DNA of 64,000 nt from the NCBI RefSeq assembly GCF_017571495.1, contig NZ_JAGETZ010000010.1:181984-245983 (forward strand). The letters are read 5' to 3'. Shown one piece after another: positions 1-8,601 of the stretch (position 1 is the first letter of the stretch; each line of letters starts with the position of its first letter). A program made the position numbers and the translations under genes. Below the pieces are notes generated by a model. That model did no database searches, had not been told where the DNA came from, and was given only the letters and a program-made list of their open reading frames with translations. Source of the stretch: Hymenobacter negativus (GTDB lineage Bacteria > Bacteroidota > Bacteroidia > Cytophagales > Hymenobacteraceae).

Positions 1-5
1 TGTTC

Positions 6-917
6 ATGAAAACCATCCTCGTTCCCCTCGACCACACCGCCGCCGAAGCAACCCTGGCCTATGCCAACAAGCTGGCCGTGCGCTGGCCGGCCGAAATCGT
101 GGTGCTCTACTGCCACCCCGATGCCGAAGCGTCGGCGGCCGTGTTGATGTTCGAGGAGCAGCGCCTCAGCAGCCTGGTGGAACGCCTGCGCTACCAGCAG
201 CTCACCCGCCACGACGGGCGCCGCATTCGCTACCGCTACCGGGTGCTAGCCGGCTGCCTGCACGACCACGTGCAGACCGAAGCCCTGACCTGCGCCGCCG
301 ACCTGCTGGTGATGGGCCTGGAGCACATCGACTGCGACCGGCAGGAAGCCCCTGGCAACCATGCCGCCGCCATCACCGAGCGCGTGAGCTGCCCGGTGCT
401 AGTGGTGCCACCCGGGCGCCGCAGCCTGCCCACGCGCCTGGCCTTTTGTGCCAATTTCACTACGCTGGGGCTGAATATCCTGCCCCGCCTGGCAGCCCTG
501 GAAGCGGCTTTTCCGGCCCCGCTGGATTTGGTGCAGTTCTACGCGCCCACTGAGCGGCCCCGTCGGCGGCAACTGCTGCAAGGGCTGCGCCGCGCCTCAT
601 CGCACCTTGGTTGGACCACCACAGCTTCGCACCTGCTCGAAGACGACGCGCCGCTGGAAGGCATCGGCGAGTTCTGCGCCCGGGTGCAGGCTCAGTTGCT
701 GGTCATTGCGCCCGGCAGCACGGCCGAATTGCTGCGCTACTTCGATGGCTGCTACCGGGCCACCAGTGCTTACCACACCCGCATTCCGCTGCTGGTGGTG
801 CGGTCGGCCGCCCCCGCTCCCACCACGTCCTGCTGCGACCGCTGCGCTGAGCGTCTGAGCCGCGAAGCCCAAACCAGCCAGTTGCCAGCTGCTTACCGCG
901 CCGCGTTGCCAGCATAG
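6..917 (+). CDS. Universal stress protein, two tandem Usp domains
   Basis: This 303-residue cytoplasmic protein has two UspA-like halves, roughly residues 1-138 and 140-268. The first opens with the typical MKTILVPLD strand and ends with SCPVLVVPP; the second ends with RIPLLVVRS. UspA family members bind nucleotides or act as stress-linked adaptors; the exact role is not readable here. The C-terminal tail carries a small cysteine cluster (CCDRC near residues 276-280) that is not part of the usual fold and could bind metal. The start at position 6 lies almost at the window edge, so upstream context is unknown. Confidence 0.85.
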   Translation: MKTILVPLDHTAAEATLAYANKLAVRWPAEIVVLYCHPDAEASAAVLMFEEQRLSSLVERLRYQQLTRHDGRRIRYRYRVLAGCLHDHVQTEALTCAADLLVMGLEHIDCDRQEAPGNHAAAITERVSCPVLVVPPGRRSLPTRLAFCANFTTLGLNILPRLAALEAAFPAPLDLVQFYAPTERPRRRQLLQGLRRASSHLGWTTTASHLLEDDAPLEGIGEFCARVQAQLLVIAPGSTAELLRYFDGCYRATSAYHTRIPLLVVRSAAPAPTTSCCDRCAERLSREAQTSQLPAAYRAALPA

Positions 918-965
918 CGCGGGCCACTTTTTTGCCTGATTTCTCACTGCAATTGCTTTACGGAC

Positions 966-1910
966 ATGACTAGCTCAACTTTCTTACCCATTGCCCCAGC
1001 GCGCGCGGTGGTCGAACACTGGATGCGTCAGTTCCAGGACTGGCTGTGCCACCGGCTGGAGGCGGCCGACGGCAGCGGCGTGCGCTTCAGCCGCGACGAC
1101 TGGCACCACGAGGGCGGCGGAGGCGGCTCCACCCGCGTCATTCAGCAGGGTGATGTGTTGGAGAAGGGCGGCGTCGCCTTCTCAGCCGTGTGGGGCGAGA
1201 TGAGCGAGGCCGCCGCCCGCCAGCTGCTCATGCCCGACCGGCGCTACTTTGCTACCGGCGTGAGCGTGGTGCAGCACCCGCGCAGCCCCCGCGTCCCCAT
1301 TTCCCACATGAACGTGCGCTATTTCGAGGCCGGCAATGGCGAGGCCTGGTTCGGCGGCGGGCTCGACTTGACGCCCATTTATGTGGATGTGGTGCAGGCC
1401 CGGCAGTTTCATGAGCAGCTGCACGAGGTGTGCCAGCGCCACGACGGGAGCTACTACCAGCGCTTCAAGCAGTGGGCCGACGACTACTTCTACCTGCCCC
1501 ACCGCCGCGAGACGCGGGGTGTGGGGGGCCTGTTTTTCGACCGCCTCACCGTGGGCAAGGACGGCCTGTTTGAGGAGCTGTTTGCCTTCGTGCAGGACGT
1601 GGGCGAGCTCTACGGCCGCAGCTACAGCGCCATTATGCATCAGAATGCCGACCTGCCCTACACCGAGCGCGAAAAGCACTGGCAGCTGGTGCGGCGCGGC
1701 CGCTACGCCGAGTTCAACCTGGCCATCGACCGGGGCACCCGCTTCGGCCTCGAAACCGGCGGCCGCACCGAATCCATCCTCATGAGCCTGCCGCCCCAGG
1801 CCGAGTGGCACTACAACCTGGAGCCCACCCCCGACTCGCCGGAAGCAGCGTCGCAGCAGTGGCTCCGGCAGGGCGTGGACTGGCTGAAACCGGAGCCGGT
1901 GATGGCATAG
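966..1910 (+). CDS. hemF: Oxygen-dependent coproporphyrinogen III oxidase
   Basis: HemF decarboxylates coproporphyrinogen III to protoporphyrinogen IX with molecular oxygen, a late step of heme synthesis in the cytoplasm. The 314-residue length fits the family, and the hallmark blocks are present: MNVRYFEAG, then GGGLDLTP near residues 126-133, VGGLFFDRL in the middle, and the arginine-rich region RYAEFNLAIDRGTRFGL followed by ESILMSLPP near the C-terminus. It follows the stress protein by 48 bases and may share its transcript. No anaerobic HemN is visible in this window. Confidence 0.95.
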   Translation: MTSSTFLPIAPARAVVEHWMRQFQDWLCHRLEAADGSGVRFSRDDWHHEGGGGGSTRVIQQGDVLEKGGVAFSAVWGEMSEAAARQLLMPDRRYFATGVSVVQHPRSPRVPISHMNVRYFEAGNGEAWFGGGLDLTPIYVDVVQARQFHEQLHEVCQRHDGSYYQRFKQWADDYFYLPHRRETRGVGGLFFDRLTVGKDGLFEELFAFVQDVGELYGRSYSAIMHQNADLPYTEREKHWQLVRRGRYAEFNLAIDRGTRFGLETGGRTESILMSLPPQAEWHYNLEPTPDSPEAASQQWLRQGVDWLKPEPVMA

Positions 1911-2163
1911 CCAAGCAGGCCTAGTATTTGGCAGCTATTGGGGAAAGGCCGATTATTGTTCTTGGAGTAGCGGGTACTGCCAGAGTCTATTTTGGAAGCT
2001 GTACTAGCGAAGTATGCTTTGTGGGAGCATTCGTTCACTCAGAGTATTCCATGCAGGCTAAGATTTGGGGAATATGTGACAATTGGGCTGCTCTTACGTA
2101 TTTAGCGCTAAGCCGTAGCGCTTGGCGTACTGCCGGGCCCGGCAACCATCTATTCCCTTTCTC

Positions 2164-2778
2164 ATGAAGACTCTTGTGTTGTTTTACTCCACCTATGGCC
2201 ACGTATGGAAACTGGCCGAAGCCATTGCCGAAGGCGCCCGTGAAGTAACTGGTAACGAAGTAGTGGTGAAGCGCGTGCCCGAAACACTATCGCAGGACGT
2301 TCTGGATAAAACCGGCGCGACCGGGGCCCAGCAGGCTTTCGCCCACGTGCCCGTTGCCACACCCGGCGAGCTGGTCGAGTACGATGCCATCATCTTCGGC
2401 ACGCCCACTCGTTACGGCAACCTCTGCGGGCAAATGCAGGCGTTTATGGACAGCACCGGTAGCCTGTGGGCGACGGGGGCACTGGTAGGCAAAGTCGGCG
2501 GCGTGTTCGTGAGCACGGCCACCCAGCACGGCGGCCAGGAAACCACCATTCGCAGCTTCCACACCGAGCTTCTGCACCACGGCTTCGTTATTGTGGGCCT
2601 GCCCTACGCCTGGCAGGGCCAGATGGGCCACGGCGAAGTAACCGGCGGCACGCCCTACGGCGCCAGCACCGTGGCCGGTGGCCAGGGCGAGCGCCAGCCC
2701 AGTGAAAACGAACTGGAAGGCGCCCGCTTCCAGGGTCGGCATACGGCTGAGATTGCCAGCAAACTGGCTGCGAAATAA
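2164..2778 (+). CDS. wrbA: NAD(P)H:quinone oxidoreductase WrbA
   Basis: This 204-residue flavodoxin-like FMN protein performs two-electron reduction of quinones and so avoids semiquinone radicals. Family motifs are clear: LVLFYSTYGH for the phosphate loop, GTPTRYGN around the isoalloxazine site, STATQHGGQETT and the C-terminal PYGAS followed by PSENELEGAR. The ATG at 2164 is chosen over an in-frame upstream start because the flavodoxin strand MKTLVLFY begins there. A perfect hairpin 27 bases after the stop ends the unit. Confidence 0.95.
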   Translation: MKTLVLFYSTYGHVWKLAEAIAEGAREVTGNEVVVKRVPETLSQDVLDKTGATGAQQAFAHVPVATPGELVEYDAIIFGTPTRYGNLCGQMQAFMDSTGSLWATGALVGKVGGVFVSTATQHGGQETTIRSFHTELLHHGFVIVGLPYAWQGQMGHGEVTGGTPYGASTVAGGQGERQPSENELEGARFQGRHTAEIASKLAAK

Positions 2779-2804
2779 CCCGAAATCTAGCGGCGTTTTC
2801 TGTC

Positions 2805-2851
2805 AGGCAAAACAAAGCCCATCCGTGACCCGGATGGGCTTTGTTTTGCCT
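2805..2851. terminator. Bidirectional terminator between wrbA and a convergent reductase gene
   Basis: Two perfect 21-base arms (2805-2825 and 2831-2851) are separated by a 5-base loop. The outer part of the stem is A-rich on one side and T-rich on the other, so it can serve both wrbA on the plus strand and the gene ending at 2876 on the minus strand. Confidence 0.85.
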
Positions 2852-2875
2852 GAAAATAGTGCATAGTGGCGGTTT

Positions 2876-3943
2876 TTAAGGAATCAGCTGGTCGGTGCGC
2901 AGCTGGGCAAACAGGTCGAAAAACGACTCGTCGCTACGCTGGTACACGTGGAAGCCGGCTCGGCGGCTCTTCGACATATCAGTCATTACCTCAATCGGAC
3001 GGCCCAAATCCAGGTCGGTGTGCCAGGGCGAGGCCAGGCGGTCGAGGTCGGGCTCAGCCAAATGATGACGGGTGGCGATGTCGCGCCAAAGCGGGGCTTT
3101 GTCGGCCAGCTCAGTTTCCAGCGGATGTACCGTGCCATCGAAGCCCGCGGCCTCAACACCAAACCAGGCAGCCAGGCGCGGCCACAGCCAGCTCCAGCGG
3201 AAGTAGTCGCCGTTGGTGATGTTGAAGGCTTCGTTGCGAGCGGTTTCGGCGGTGGCGGCCCAGGCCAGCTGCTTGGCAATCACGCGCGCATCGGTTACGT
3301 CGGAAAGGCCTTCCCATTGCGCCTGCGAGCCGGGCCAGCGAAAAGGCCGCCCCGTTTCCTTGCAGATGCTGGCGTACACGGCCAGCGTAGTGCCCATGTT
3401 CATGAGGTTGCCCACGGCCTTGCCGATGATGGTGTGCGGGCGATGAATGCTCCAGGTGAAGCCATCCCGAGCCGCGGCAGCATACACCTCATCCTCCTGG
3501 GCGTAGTAAAAATTCTCCAGGTCGAGGCGGGGCTGCTCTTCGCGCAGTGGGGTGGGTGGCAGCGCATTGCCTTGCGCATACGAGTCGAAAGGCCCCAGGT
3601 AATGCTTGAGGCCCGTGACCAGTGCCACGTGCTGCACCGAGTGCCTGGGGGCCAGCGCAGCCAGCAGGTTGCGCACCATGGCGCCGTTGACGCGGATGTT
3701 CTCGGCCTCGGTGTCGTTGCGCAGCCAGCTCGTGAGAAAGACGTGCGTGGGGTTGATATCGGCCAGAGCCGTTGCCAGGCTGGCGGGGTCCAGCAGGTCG
3801 GCGGCTACCGGGCGCAGGCCCACGATATCCGTTTGGGGGCGGCGGGCCAGGCCGTAGGCAGTCCAGCCCGTAGCCAGCAGCTCGCGGGCCAGGTTGCTGC
3901 CCACAATGCCGCTGGCGCCCACTACAAGTGCGATTTTATCCAT
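2876..3943 (-). CDS. PRISE-family short-chain reductase (progesterone 5-beta-reductase/iridoid synthase-like)
   Basis: This 355-residue Rossmann-fold protein starts with VVGASGIVGSN, the dinucleotide-binding loop. Two features mark the PRISE branch of extended SDR enzymes: TGLKHYLGPF, with a lysine at 113, and NFYY at residues 144-147, where the tyrosine acts with that lysine. PRISE enzymes reduce enones with NADPH; the bacterial substrates are mostly unknown, so no substrate is claimed. It converges with wrbA and diverges from a histidine kinase gene. Confidence 0.8.
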   Translation of the reverse strand: MDKIALVVGASGIVGSNLARELLATGWTAYGLARRPQTDIVGLRPVAADLLDPASLATALADINPTHVFLTSWLRNDTEAENIRVNGAMVRNLLAALAPRHSVQHVALVTGLKHYLGPFDSYAQGNALPPTPLREEQPRLDLENFYYAQEDEVYAAAARDGFTWSIHRPHTIIGKAVGNLMNMGTTLAVYASICKETGRPFRWPGSQAQWEGLSDVTDARVIAKQLAWAATAETARNEAFNITNGDYFRWSWLWPRLAAWFGVEAAGFDGTVHPLETELADKAPLWRDIATRHHLAEPDLDRLASPWHTDLDLGRPIEVMTDMSKSRRAGFHVYQRSDESFFDLFAQLRTDQLIP

Positions 3944-4396
3944 TGGTGTAAGTCGTAAAAAATGAATGGTCAGAAGCAGAACCTGCCCCGTTTACCAGCC
4001 CGAATACGGACTGGCAGCGCTCTCGGCAAAATTACCGGCTCATTCAAACGCCCCCCTTGTACGGCTGGCCGAATTACTTGTATGCCGCGAACTGCTCCCG
4101 GCAGGCAGATGGCGGCTGCCCGACTGCCTGCTTAAACCAACGCGAGCAATGGGCCGCGTCGTAAAACGTAAGCCGCTAGGGCCGGGCTGTGCGCCTACCA
4201 CCAAAGCAGGGGGTTGCGGTTGGCTGATTCTGTTAAATAAAAAAGAACCTTATCTGGCGGCAGGTGGCTCTTTTTACCGTTCTGCTGCTGGCAAAATGAC
4301 CATCCTCGGGCCGGAAAGGGCCGTATGACGAGTTGCCAGGTGGACCGCGTGTGCGAGGCCGCCGCCCGCCCTTGTTCCCCATTGCAGTTGTCCCGT
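3944..4396. other. Intergenic region between divergent reductase and histidine kinase genes
   Basis: The 453 bases should carry the promoters for both neighbours. A weak A-rich/T-rich inverted structure lies near 4235-4280. I see no convincing small gene; the 120-codon open frame crossing the stretch has no recognizable protein features. Confidence 0.4.
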
Positions 4397-5470
4397 ATGG
4401 CTTCGGATGCACCCATTGCCGCCAGCGAAATCCGCTTCCGGTCCTTGTTTGAAAACACCCCGGAAATCATTCTTTACCAAAATGAAGCAGGTACCATCCT
4501 CGATGCAAACCCTGCTTTTCTGGCCTTGGTCGAGCTGCCCAAAGAGCTGGTGATTGGGCGCGAATACAACGAGTTTTTGCCCCCCGAAGTCCGGCCCATG
4601 TTCAGCGACAAGCTCCGCGAAGCCTGCTCGGGCCGAACCGTGCGCTTCGACATGGCCACCTCGCAGGGAGCCAGCGAGACGCGGCACTGGGATGTGGTGA
4701 AGCTGCCGCTCTGGGAAGAGGCCCGGGTGGTGGGGGTGCACATGATTGCCCGGGACATTACCGAGAAAACGAAAAACCAGCAGGAAATCTTCACTCAAAA
4801 CCAGGACCTGCAGCAGTTTACCTACATTGTCTCGCACAACCTGCGCTCGCCGCTGGCCAACGCCCTGGGCCTGGTTGAGCTGCTGCGCACCGAGGCGCCG
4901 GACTCGCCCTACTTTGCCCCGACCCACGCCCACCTACAGCAGAACCTGCAGCAGCTCGACCAGGTGCTGCGCGACATGAACACCATTCTCACCATCCGCG
5001 ACCAGCAGCACCTCGGGGCCGCCGAGGCTGTGCCCCTGGCCGAGGCCGTGCAGCAGGTGGTGCACGGTCTGGCCGACGTGCTGACGCAGGCCGGTGGCAC
5101 GGTGCAGGTAGCTATTCCGGCCACCGCGCGGGTGCGCGCCAACCGCGCCTACCTGCACAGCATTTTCCTCAACCTGCTCACCAACGCCATCAAGTACCGC
5201 GCCACCGAGCGCCCCCTGCGCGTGGAAATCACAGCCGAGCCCGAAGGCGAAAGGGGCCAGTGCATCAGTGTGGCCGACAATGGCTCGGGCTTCGACCAGG
5301 AGCGGGCCGGGGCCGACGTGTTTCGCCTTTACAAGCGGTTCCATCCCAACCACCCGGGCCGCGGGCTGGGGCTATACTTGGTCAAAACCCATGTGGAGAG
5401 CATGGGCGGGCACATTAGTGTGCAAAGTCGGGTCGATGAAGGCACGCGCTTTTCCATTTTCCTGCCCTAA
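4397..5470 (+). CDS. PAS-domain sensor histidine kinase
   Basis: This soluble 357-residue kinase has an N-terminal PAS domain (about residues 11-125), a HisKA dimerization helix with the phosphoacceptor His147 in YIVSHNLRSPLANAL, and a HATPase domain with an N-box (LLTNAIKYR), a G1 box (VADNGSGFD) and a G2 box (GRGLGLYLVK). No membrane segment is seen, so it senses a cytoplasmic signal or a bound cofactor. The ATG at 4397 precedes the PAS domain directly; an in-frame ATG at 4325 would add 24 residues without domain content. A receiver protein follows 26 bases later. Confidence 0.85.
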   Translation: MASDAPIAASEIRFRSLFENTPEIILYQNEAGTILDANPAFLALVELPKELVIGREYNEFLPPEVRPMFSDKLREACSGRTVRFDMATSQGASETRHWDVVKLPLWEEARVVGVHMIARDITEKTKNQQEIFTQNQDLQQFTYIVSHNLRSPLANALGLVELLRTEAPDSPYFAPTHAHLQQNLQQLDQVLRDMNTILTIRDQQHLGAAEAVPLAEAVQQVVHGLADVLTQAGGTVQVAIPATARVRANRAYLHSIFLNLLTNAIKYRATERPLRVEITAEPEGERGQCISVADNGSGFDQERAGADVFRLYKRFHPNHPGRGLGLYLVKTHVESMGGHISVQSRVDEGTRFSIFLP

Positions 5471-5496
5471 TCCTTTACGCTTTTTCCCCGCCGGCT

Positions 5497-5913
5497 ATGC
5501 ACACGCTGCTCATCGACGACGACCCCACCATTGTCTTTTTTACCGAACGCCTTTTTGAGCGCGCTGGCCTGGTCGAGGCCCTTACCTGCTTTCAAGCGCC
5601 GGCCGAGGCAATTGACTTTCTGGAGCGGCAAGTGCAGGCTGGTACGCCGCCAAAGGTCATCCTGCTGGATTTGAACATGCCGCTGATGAGCGGCTGGGAC
5701 GTGTTGGAAGCATGCAAGCCCCTGGAAGCTGCTCTGCTGGGGCGGTGCTCGGTTTACATCCTCACGTCTTCGCTGGCTCCTTTCGACGTAACCCGGGCGC
5801 AACAATACCCCTTGGTCGAACGCCTGCTGCACAAGCCCCTCGACCAGGCCGACCTGCAAATCATCCAGGCCCGGGCCGCCCAGCACGGCAACGGGAAAGA
5901 AGCCACGTCGTGA
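5497..5913 (+). CDS. Single-domain response regulator
   Basis: This 138-residue CheY-like receiver has no output domain. The acidic pocket is DDD at residues 7-9, the phosphoacceptor is Asp58 in ILLDLNMP, the Thr/Ser switch is at 90-91 (YILTSS) and the conserved lysine is Lys113 in HKP. It follows the PAS kinase by 26 bases and is the likely partner, either as a phosphate sink or acting through protein contacts, as with Rcp1-type regulators. Confidence 0.88.
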   Translation: MHTLLIDDDPTIVFFTERLFERAGLVEALTCFQAPAEAIDFLERQVQAGTPPKVILLDLNMPLMSGWDVLEACKPLEAALLGRCSVYILTSSLAPFDVTRAQQYPLVERLLHKPLDQADLQIIQARAAQHGNGKEATS

Positions 5914-6022
5914 TAAGAACGTTACGCTGAGTTGGGCAAGCCCAGTTGATAATCACTCCGCCGCTGGGCCAGATGCGGCTGTTGCCAGCAATTAGCCCCG
6001 GCCTCACTATTTCCCTAAAACT

Positions 6023-6280
6023 ATGCCCCTGCATCCGGAACTAGACAAAAAGCTGAGCAAGACCTTTGAGCCTAAAACCAGCATCGATGATGTGTTCAAA
6101 GGCTACGACATCACCTTTGTAACCAATGAGCACGGCGAGCCCGTGACCCTGTTTTTCGGCAAGCGCCGCCCCGATGGCCTCATTGCCGGCGAGCGCTACA
6201 CCCGCACCATCAAGCGCCAGCCCGGCAGCCTGGAAGTAAAATCCAGCCACTGGGACAACCGGGGCAAAATCATGCGCTAA
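6023..6280 (+). CDS. Small conserved-looking protein of unknown function
   Basis: This 85-residue protein is charged, lacks a signal peptide or membrane segment, and ends KIMR. It reads as a compact beta-rich domain (FVTNEHGEP, TLFFGKRRP, SLEVKSSHWDNRGKIM). I do not recognise a family. Coding is supported by codon use like that of its neighbours and by a hairpin 11 bases after the stop. It follows the response regulator by 109 bases and could be expressed separately. Confidence 0.6.
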   Translation: MPLHPELDKKLSKTFEPKTSIDDVFKGYDITFVTNEHGEPVTLFFGKRRPDGLIAGERYTRTIKRQPGSLEVKSSHWDNRGKIMR

Positions 6281-6290
6281 TCGGTAGCCC

Positions 6291-6340
6291 AGAAAAAGAG
6301 ACGTCATGCCCCGGCTACCCTTGGCATGACGTTCTTTTCT
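6291..6340. terminator. Bidirectional terminator
   Basis: An inverted repeat with arms at about 6291-6310 and 6323-6340 (core GTCATGCC/GGCATGAC) has A-rich and T-rich ends. It lies between the plus-strand small gene ending at 6280 and the minus-strand gene ending at 6354. Confidence 0.75.
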
Positions 6341-6353
6341 GATTTTTAGGCTC

Positions 6354-7274
6354 CTACGCCACGAGGGCAGCAATGGGCTCGATGGTGCGCAAGCGTTGCT
6401 CATCAGCCAGATAGCGGTGCAGGCCGCTCTCGACGGTGGGCAGCAGCAGCCCCTGCTGGCTGCTGAGCGCGCTGTAGTGGGGCCGCGTGGCAGCCCAGCC
6501 GAAGGCGGCTAACGGCCTTGGCACCACACAGGCCGCATCGAGGCCGGCAGTGCCAACCGCTAGGCGGGCGAGCTCAGCCCAAGTGTAGGTGCCCTGGTTG
6601 GTGAGATGCCAAATTCCCCGTTCAGCATCCAGCAGCAAATCCAGGGCGGTATTGACGAGGTCGGGGACGTAGGTGGGTGTGATGGCCACGTTGTCGGCGG
6701 CCGCGAAGGGCTGGCCGCTACGGGCAGCCGCCAAGGCATGATGGACGAAATTATGCGAGTCCCAGGCGCTGAAAAAGGCGCTGGTGCGCACCACCAGCGC
6801 CCTGGGGTGCCGCGTCAGCACCGCCTGCTCGGCCAGCAGCTTGCTGTGGCCATACACGTTGAGCGGGTGGGCCCGGTCGCTTTCGAGGTAGGCGCGGGCC
6901 TGGCCGCCGTCGAAAACCAGGTCGGAAGAAAAAGTGAGAAATGGGATATCCTGCGCAGCACAGGCTTGGGCCAGGAGCGCAGGGCCGGTGGCGTTTTCGC
7001 GGTAGCAGCGGGCGGCGTCGGTTTCGGCGTCATCGACCCGCACATAGCCGGCGGTGTTTATCACAGCCCAAGGCTGATAGCGGCGCAGGGCCTGGGCAAT
7101 GGCCGCTTCATCCGTGATGTCGAGCTCGGCCCGGCTTAGGCATACAGCTTCCAAGCCCCGCAACTGGCAAAGGGTTTGAAAAGCTTGGCCCAGCGTGCCG
7201 TTTTTACCCGTGATGAGCAAGGGCGGTGCGGCAGGCAGCTGGGCCGGTTCGGAGGTGGAGTGCGTATTTTTCAT
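6354..7274 (-). CDS. RmlD-like sugar-nucleotide reductase (dTDP-4-dehydrorhamnose reductase family)
   Basis: This 306-residue extended SDR has the nucleotide-binding loop GKNGTLGQ (residues 23-30), INTAGYVRVDDAE and the catalytic YxxxK as Tyr141/Lys145. RmlD reduces dTDP-4-keto-rhamnose to dTDP-L-rhamnose, but none of rmlA, rmlB or rmlC is adjacent. Its start overlaps the stop of the upstream GH1-like gene by four bases, so the two are translationally coupled. From memory, some bacteria carry the same two domains as one fused protein, which suggests a common modification pathway rather than ordinary rhamnose synthesis. Confidence 0.75.
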   Translation of the reverse strand: MKNTHSTSEPAQLPAAPPLLITGKNGTLGQAFQTLCQLRGLEAVCLSRAELDITDEAAIAQALRRYQPWAVINTAGYVRVDDAETDAARCYRENATGPALLAQACAAQDIPFLTFSSDLVFDGGQARAYLESDRAHPLNVYGHSKLLAEQAVLTRHPRALVVRTSAFFSAWDSHNFVHHALAAARSGQPFAAADNVAITPTYVPDLVNTALDLLLDAERGIWHLTNQGTYTWAELARLAVGTAGLDAACVVPRPLAAFGWAATRPHYSALSSQQGLLLPTVESGLHRYLADEQRLRTIEPIAALVA

Positions 7275-8581
7275 GCAAGCTGCTTAGGTGGGAAATAGGA
7301 AAAGCGCATGTCGCGCTGCCACCAGCCGGGCCCCTGCAGCACAGGGTGCGCGTGGTGGCCGTGCCGGGCCAGGTTTTGCACCATTCGGAACAGGGCCGTG
7401 GGCCGGGGCTGCCCGGCGCGCACGTCAAACACGCCGCTCTCGTAGGAAACCCCGTCGCGGGTGAGCAGACTGTCCCAGTCGAAAGCTCCCAGTAGCGCCC
7501 ACACCGTCAGGGCACGCACGTCCATGCCGCCGGCGCGAAGCCGGTTCGTGACGGCCCAGGCCTGGTTTAGCCAGCGCATCTGCTCTTCGCGGGTGCAGCC
7601 CAGGTGCGATTCCGTTACGGCCAACGGGCGGCGGTAGCGCGTCCAGGCTTCGCGCAGCACGCCTTCGAGGCCCAGGGTGGCCACGCCGGCCACACGCAGG
7701 GCTTCCACATCCACGTAGGCGGGGCGGCGGCTGGTGGCGGGCACGGCACCCAGGCCGGGGTAGTGCGTCAGCCGCTCGTCCAGATACCGCTCGCTTGTTG
7801 CGTAGTGGTTGATGCCCAGTATGTCGGGTGGGCAGGGGTCAAAGCGAAACTCGGCCAGTTCATTTGCGCTGAGGCCGTTGGTGCGCAGGTAGTTCCACAG
7901 CGGATGCTGTGCGGTTACGGCACCACTCAGCAAATCGAAGCTGAGCCAGCGGCGGTGGTTTTCGAACTCAGCCTGCCGGGCCAGCGCCGGCGTGCTGTGG
8001 GCCTGGCCCAAGTCCTCGGTTTGCACGAGCTGGGCGGCGGGGTTTACGCGCCGAATGGCCTGCATGGCCAGTTTGGTGGCCCGTACCTGGTTGTAGAGCA
8101 GGCGCACAAAGGTGGCGTCATCGGTACCATGCGGATACCACAGGCCATAAAGGCCGCTGAAGCGGGCAGTGGTGAGGGGCTCGTTTACGGGGGTATAGTA
8201 GCGTACCCAAGGGTAGCGCGCGGCTACCATGCCGGCGTAGCGGGCCAGGCTTTCAGCAAAGCCAGGGTCGGCCAGGGAAGTGTAGCGGGGGCCGCTGCCG
8301 TGGTGCACCAAGCCCACAATGGGCTCTATTTTGAGGGCTTGCAGTCGGGCCAGGCGCTCATCGGACCACTGCCAGTCGGGTTGGTCGAGGCTTTCGGGGG
8401 CCACGTGCTCCCAGAGCACCGGGTAGCGCAGGGTGCGCAGGCCCATCTCAGCAAAGCGGTCCAGGTCATCCAGTCGATGGCGGTGGCCGTTGCGCGTGAG
8501 CTGGTCCGAATAGTCATCGCCTACCCGCCGGCAGGTGCACTCCACTCCGCCCCAGATTTCTACGTTTGTTGGGCGTTCCAT
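7271..8581 (-). CDS. Glycoside hydrolase family 1-like protein
   Basis: The 436-residue protein folds as a GH1-like barrel. The acid/base region reads TPVNEPLTT with Glu134, and the likely nucleophile is in VTESHLG near residue 320 (GH1 enzymes usually show TFNEP and TENG). The first strand reads EIWGGVECTCRR instead of the usual barrel opening. There is no signal peptide, so it is cytoplasmic. Four-base overlap with the RmlD-like gene points to a shared substrate. A classical beta-glucosidase role is not assured because the aglycone-side motifs differ. Confidence 0.7.
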   Translation of the reverse strand: MERPTNVEIWGGVECTCRRVGDDYSDQLTRNGHRHRLDDLDRFAEMGLRTLRYPVLWEHVAPESLDQPDWQWSDERLARLQALKIEPIVGLVHHGSGPRYTSLADPGFAESLARYAGMVAARYPWVRYYTPVNEPLTTARFSGLYGLWYPHGTDDATFVRLLYNQVRATKLAMQAIRRVNPAAQLVQTEDLGQAHSTPALARQAEFENHRRWLSFDLLSGAVTAQHPLWNYLRTNGLSANELAEFRFDPCPPDILGINHYATSERYLDERLTHYPGLGAVPATSRRPAYVDVEALRVAGVATLGLEGVLREAWTRYRRPLAVTESHLGCTREEQMRWLNQAWAVTNRLRAGGMDVRALTVWALLGAFDWDSLLTRDGVSYESGVFDVRAGQPRPTALFRMVQNLARHGHHAHPVLQGPGWWQRDMRFSYFPPKQLA

Positions 8582-8601
8582 TGCGATATGGGTTTGGGGC
8601 G

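Noticed and set aside
3966..4328. A 120-codon plus-strand frame upstream of the histidine kinase gene
   Set aside because: No domain, odd composition, and it overlaps the expected promoter region of the kinase gene.
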